From assembly GCA_003156235.1 (NCBI GenBank), contig PMGP01000073.1:9776-17453 (forward strand): a stretch of DNA of 7,678 bases, written 5' to 3'. Position numbers and translations under genes: made by a program. This DNA is from Acidobacteriaceae bacterium. GTDB taxonomy: Bacteria > Acidobacteriota > Terriglobia > Terriglobales > Acidobacteriaceae. The notes below the pieces were generated by a model. That model searched no databases and was not told where the DNA came from. It was given only the letters and a program-made list of their open reading frames with translations. Positions 4,971 through 7,678 of this stretch are shown here, one piece after another. How positions within the stretch are numbered: the stretch's first letter is position 1; every line of letters starts with the position of its first letter.

Positions 4971-5573
4971 ATGAGCATGCCCGACACTCCGCCAAGACCG
5001 ATCAACTCAGCGCTCCTGATTCCAATTGGAATTGCCCTCAATCTTGCTATTGGAACGGTGGTTCACATTCTTAAGCTCCCGATCTTTCTAGACGCGATCG
5101 GGACCATCATAGTGACATTGCTAGCGGGAGTAAGGGCCGGAATCATTACAGGAGTACTTAGCTTTGTCCTAGCCGGAGCGCTTGTGAATCCGTCTTATCC
5201 GTGGTTCTCGGGTACTCAGGTCGTCATCGCGCTGTTCACGCACACTGTAGCGAAGAGAGGCGGTTATCGACGCCTCTTTCCCCGTATTGCTTTTGGACTT
5301 CTGCTTGGAGTTGCGACAGGCTTGGCATCCGCACCTGTAATCGTCTATCTATTTGGAGGCATCAGCGGAAGCGGTGCCTCTCTAATCGCTGCATACTTGA
5401 TTGCGACAGGTAAGAAGGTGTTAGAAGCTGTGCTTCTGTCCGGTCTGGCAGCGGAGCCGTTGGACAAAATGCTTCAAACACTTCTTGCCTATGCGTTATT
5501 ACGTGGGATCCCAGCAGACATCCTGGCTCGGTTTGATCGTACTCTTCTAGAAAGAAACGGCTTGCTAAAATGA
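4971..5573 (+). CDS. ECF transporter S component (substrate-binding membrane subunit)
   Basis: S components are small membrane proteins that capture a vitamin or other micronutrient and dock on EcfT. This 200-residue protein has the usual length. It is very hydrophobic with about six transmembrane helices, the first two around residues 13-35 and 38-70. Helix 1 contains A22-x-x-x-A26 (ALNLA), the AxxxA motif by which S components contact EcfT. The glycine-rich GTIIVTLLAGVRAGIITGVLS and the later NPSYPWFSGTQ loop fit the broad ECF S-component family; the specific substrate type (riboflavin, thiamine, cobalamin, queuosine precursor and so on) is not readable. The ATG at 4971 is chosen for GGAGA (4959-4963) at 7 nt; an ATG two codons later is possible. 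Its stop overlaps the EcfT start (ATGA), so the two are translationally coupled. Base composition is clearly less GC-rich than in the left block. Confidence 0.85.
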   Translation: MSMPDTPPRPINSALLIPIGIALNLAIGTVVHILKLPIFLDAIGTIIVTLLAGVRAGIITGVLSFVLAGALVNPSYPWFSGTQVVIALFTHTVAKRGGYRRLFPRIAFGLLLGVATGLASAPVIVYLFGGISGSGASLIAAYLIATGKKVLEAVLLSGLAAEPLDKMLQTLLAYALLRGIPADILARFDRTLLERNGLLK

Positions 5574-6262
5574 TCTCGTCGCCACAAGTCCGCTTAATCT
5601 CCGGCCTCCTGATTGTCAGCGGCCTACTCTTGACACGTCAAGTGTTGATGCTTTCCGCAGCGTGTGTTGGACTGATAGCGTACTTGCTCATTGCGGGCCA
5701 TTTCGCGACATTGCGACGCAATCTTCTAGCCATAGCTCCAATAGCCGTAATACTTTTCGCAGTTCATTATCTCTCGAGTTATACTTCCACAATTCAGTCG
5801 AATCCACCGACACAAACCCTTTTGCGTCTCTTTGGAATAATGTTGACATTCAGTTATATGGCGACTATGTTTCTGGGCTACGATTCCTTGGACCGGTTCG
5901 TTCAATTGGGATTGAGAGGCGAACATCTAGTAATCGCTATTTCGGCGACGTCTACTCTACCGCTGATGCAAACCACTGCTGTGCAAATCATTGATGCCAG
6001 ATTTGCGGCTGGACTTGTTAGGAGTCGCTCGATCTTTTCAACAGCGACTCAGTTGCCATACATCCTGCGCCCCCTCCTTACACAAGCCTTGAGATTGGCA
6101 ATCGCAAGATCGGATACGTGGCACCAACGTGGCATGATGCAGAGACTGGAAAGCAATCTTTCCCCGGTTCGTATGGAACACAGACTCCACCCCGTCGAAT
6201 TGGTCGCGATTCTTCTGCCTTTAGCTTGGGTCACTCTGATCGTCGGAAGAGAGTTCTTATGA
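5570..6262 (+). CDS. ecfT: ECF transporter transmembrane subunit EcfT
   Basis: EcfT is the scaffold that couples ATP hydrolysis by the two ATPases to toppling of the S component. The 230 residues show hydrophobic helices near 8-42, 52-70, 83-104 and 208-227, and a long amphipathic cytoplasmic region (about 110-205) as in the family. Two ARG-type coupling motifs are expected there. The second is present as SDTWHQRGM (R187-G188), while the first reads DARFAAG (142-148), with alanine in place of the motif arginine. The ATG at 5570 overlaps the S-component stop, and its own stop overlaps the ATPase start, both as ATGA, so the three genes form one tightly coupled operon. The Shine-Dalgarno is poor, consistent with re-initiation. 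The family call rests on topology, the second motif and the position between an S component and an ECF ATPase; sequence identity to typical EcfT looks low. Confidence 0.82.
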   Translation: MISSPQVRLISGLLIVSGLLLTRQVLMLSAACVGLIAYLLIAGHFATLRRNLLAIAPIAVILFAVHYLSSYTSTIQSNPPTQTLLRLFGIMLTFSYMATMFLGYDSLDRFVQLGLRGEHLVIAISATSTLPLMQTTAVQIIDARFAAGLVRSRSIFSTATQLPYILRPLLTQALRLAIARSDTWHQRGMMQRLESNLSPVRMEHRLHPVELVAILLPLAWVTLIVGREFL

Positions 6263-7464
6263 GTAAGCCGTCGTCGCTGCCATCCTTACACGCAGATCCT
6301 GCAAAAGCCGGCATACTCTATGTGGGGCCGAATTTTAGCGGGCGCTCTGCGCGATTGCTTGCCAAAGCACAAGCAACTAATGGACGGGGCTTCTTCATCG
6401 CGCCAGATATTACATCGGCCTTCTCGGGATTTGCTTCAACGCTCAATGCTGAACTCGAATCCTTCTCCCAGTCTCACAACACCAAGGAAGATGCTACCGC
6501 CTTTCTCGATCGATTAGGTATGAAGAGTATTCTTTTCAGAAATCCCCTCACACTATCAGGGGGTGAGCAAGCAGTTGCGGCGTTAGCTGTCGCAATTGGT
6601 AGTGGTGCCGAAGTAGTTGCAGCGGATTGTTGCTTTGAACAGTTAGATGTTAACCTACGGTCAATCGTCGTTCAGTGCTTTCAGTCTTGCTGCGCTGCCG
6701 CACTGGCTTATGCGGACAATCGGGCAGATGAACATTTGCTTCCGGACTCAGTAGAGTCCACTGAGCTACCACCCTCAAATGAAACAGTCGCTGCCACTCT
6801 GGATTCTTCTGTGATCCTCGATAGAAACTCAGAAAGCAGCATAATCGAAATGAGGAATGTCAGGGCGTCTTACCGCTCGAATGACGTCTTTACGTTATCA
6901 GTACCATTCTTAAGCCTTCAGCCAGGCACCGTTTATCAGCTCGCAGGACCGAACGGTGCGGGTAAAACAACACTCTGCCGGGTACTTGTCGGCCTCTTGC
7001 GAACCGCGGACGGTTCTATCCTCGTGGATGGCAAGGAGATCAATTCGTGGCGACACCCAAGCAGAGTTGCGGCTCTCTGCTTTCAGAATCCTGATCATCA
7101 GCTTTTTGCTAATACAGTGGAATCCGAGCTTCTGTCCAGGGGCATCGGCTCCCATAAACTTGAATCGATAATGAGGGCATTCGGGGTTGCTTCTCCCCGC
7201 CAAACTCACCCAGGTTCATTGCCGTTCGTTCTCCGGAAGCGCTTGTCTCTCGCGGCTACGTTCTCAACAAGCCGTGGGTGGTACATTCTGGACGAGCCTA
7301 CAATCGGTCAAGACAGCGACAGCATCGCAGCTCTGGCGGCCAGTATAAGGGCGTTGACCGTATCGGGATGTGGTATTATCGTAATTTCACATTCTAAACG
7401 GTTTACACGGATGTTGGATGCTCACCAGATCGTCTTGAGAGGTGGTGTTTGCGATGGCGGCTAG
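6259..7464 (+). CDS. Fused double ATPase subunit EcfA-A' of the ECF transporter, asymmetric
   Basis: This 401-residue protein carries two ABC ATPase halves and powers the importer on the cytoplasmic face. Half 1 (about 15-160) is shortened and degenerate: P-loop GPNFSGRS (23-30) has R29 for the lysine, Walker B ends AADCC (D123) without the catalytic glutamate, Q-loop and switch histidine are not seen, but the signature LSGGEQ (99-104) is perfect. A polar linker (about 155-195) follows. Half 2 (196-401) has Walker A GPNGAGKTT (230-238), Q-loop Q276 in FQNPDHQLFANT (typical of ECF ATPases), Walker B WYILDEPT (D345, E346) and H378, but the signature position reads SLPFVLRKRLSLA, with no LSGGQ. 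Each half thus keeps what the other lost, giving one consensus ATP site. The ATG at 6259 overlaps the EcfT stop and follows GGAAGAGAG (6245-6253); the open frame continues upstream to 6118 inside ecfT and is rejected. Confidence 0.88.
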   Translation: MSKPSSLPSLHADPAKAGILYVGPNFSGRSARLLAKAQATNGRGFFIAPDITSAFSGFASTLNAELESFSQSHNTKEDATAFLDRLGMKSILFRNPLTLSGGEQAVAALAVAIGSGAEVVAADCCFEQLDVNLRSIVVQCFQSCCAAALAYADNRADEHLLPDSVESTELPPSNETVAATLDSSVILDRNSESSIIEMRNVRASYRSNDVFTLSVPFLSLQPGTVYQLAGPNGAGKTTLCRVLVGLLRTADGSILVDGKEINSWRHPSRVAALCFQNPDHQLFANTVESELLSRGIGSHKLESIMRAFGVASPRQTHPGSLPFVLRKRLSLAATFSTSRGWYILDEPTIGQDSDSIAALAASIRALTVSGCGIIVISHSKRFTRMLDAHQIVLRGGVCDGG

Positions 7465-7660
7465 CTTAGCAGAATCGTCGGCGCATAAGAAGCTTTCTTG
7501 GCGGGAAGCACTTGATCTGGTTAAGGACCTTCCTGATTCTGATGCCCACAAGTTGCTTTCGATGTCAGCAGGCCTCATCAGCAAGACGGAACTGTCCAAA
7601 AGACCTTTTCTGCAACTCTCTTATCAATACGGCGAGCGCATCGTTGACAAAGGGGACTGA
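7454..7660 (+). CDS. Small orphan protein, 68 aa, last visible gene of the ECF operon
   Basis: The ATG at 7454 overlaps the last 11 nt of the ATPase gene and follows AGGTGG (7440-7445) at 8 nt; a GTG at 7442 is an alternative start giving 72 residues. The product is soluble, charged and mostly helical (WREALDLVKDLPDSDAHKLLSMSAGLI), ending in LSKRPFLQLSYQYGERIVDKGD. There is no signal peptide, membrane segment or cysteine. Its overlap with the transporter gene argues for joint expression, perhaps with an accessory or enzyme-partner role in use of the imported compound, but nothing in the sequence shows which. No family recognised. Confidence 0.6.
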   Translation: MAASLAESSAHKKLSWREALDLVKDLPDSDAHKLLSMSAGLISKTELSKRPFLQLSYQYGERIVDKGD

Positions 7661-7662
7661 CC

Positions 7663-7678
7663 TTGCCCGCAGAATGCG
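7663..7678 (+). CDS. Possible start of the next gene (partial, runs off the window)
   Basis: A TTG at 7663 follows AAAGGGG (7649-7654) at 8 nt, and the frame is open for the five codons left in the window. An ATG at 7674 is an alternative but is 19 nt from the binding site. The well-placed Shine-Dalgarno inside the end of the 68-aa gene suggests that the operon continues to the right. Only the start signals support this. Confidence 0.3.

Noticed and set aside
4823..5074. Possible leader peptide (GTG start) upstream of the ECF operon
   Set aside because: No binding site, and it overlaps about 100 nt of the S-component gene; coding through the 18-bp hairpin gives no attenuator-like codon run.
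6259..7464. Fused ATPase as a decaying pseudogene
   Set aside because: The frame is intact over 401 codons, coupled to its neighbours, and motif losses are complementary between halves, which argues for function.

Overview
The window joins two unlike blocks of bacterial DNA. Ribosome binding sites of the AGGAGG type, a signal-peptide/LysM/transmembrane protein and the overall gene style suggest a proteobacterium or another high-GC Gram-negative, but there is no rRNA, tRNA or housekeeping marker to fix the taxon.

Left block (1-3836, + strand): GC-rich, with strong GC bias at third codon positions. It holds a co-directional series of seven small genes of mostly unknown function: a truncated C-terminal fragment (2-283), a 193-aa protein (352-933), a membrane-anchored LysM-like protein (915-1625), a HEAT-like helical repeat protein (1701-2405), an all-helical 162-aa protein (2468-2953), a 55-aa arginine-rich miniprotein (3026-3193) and a 175-aa protein with an H-x3-C-x2-C motif (3309-3836). 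There is no conjugation, replication or phage structural gene, so the accessory-element character (plasmid, integrative element or prophage) is inferred from the run of orphan genes. Apart from one overlapping pair, every gap between genes has the same layout: stop codon, GC-rich hairpin, then the start signals of the next gene. The stems differ in sequence. A sixth hairpin stands just before the Shine-Dalgarno of the minus-strand gene.

Middle (3856-4970): a convergent minus-strand orphan gene (3856-4701, 281 aa), then a 269-bp divergent intergenic region. That region contains an 18-bp hairpin with two G-U wobbles that pair only in plus-strand RNA, which suggests a structured leader for the next operon.

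Right block (4971-7678, + strand): lower GC, tightly coupled. It is a complete energy-coupling-factor (ECF) vitamin-type importer: S component (4971-5573), EcfT (5570-6262) and a fused double ATPase EcfA-A' (6259-7464). Start and stop codons overlap at each junction. A 68-aa orphan (7454-7660) follows, and possibly the start of another gene at the right edge. The double ATPase is asymmetric: the first half keeps LSGGEQ but has a degenerate Walker A and no catalytic glutamate, while the second half has intact Walker A, Q-loop, Walker B and switch histidine but has lost the signature motif. Together they make one consensus ATP site and one dead site. EcfT also shows one degenerate and one intact ARG-type coupling motif. 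The substrate cannot be read from the sequence.
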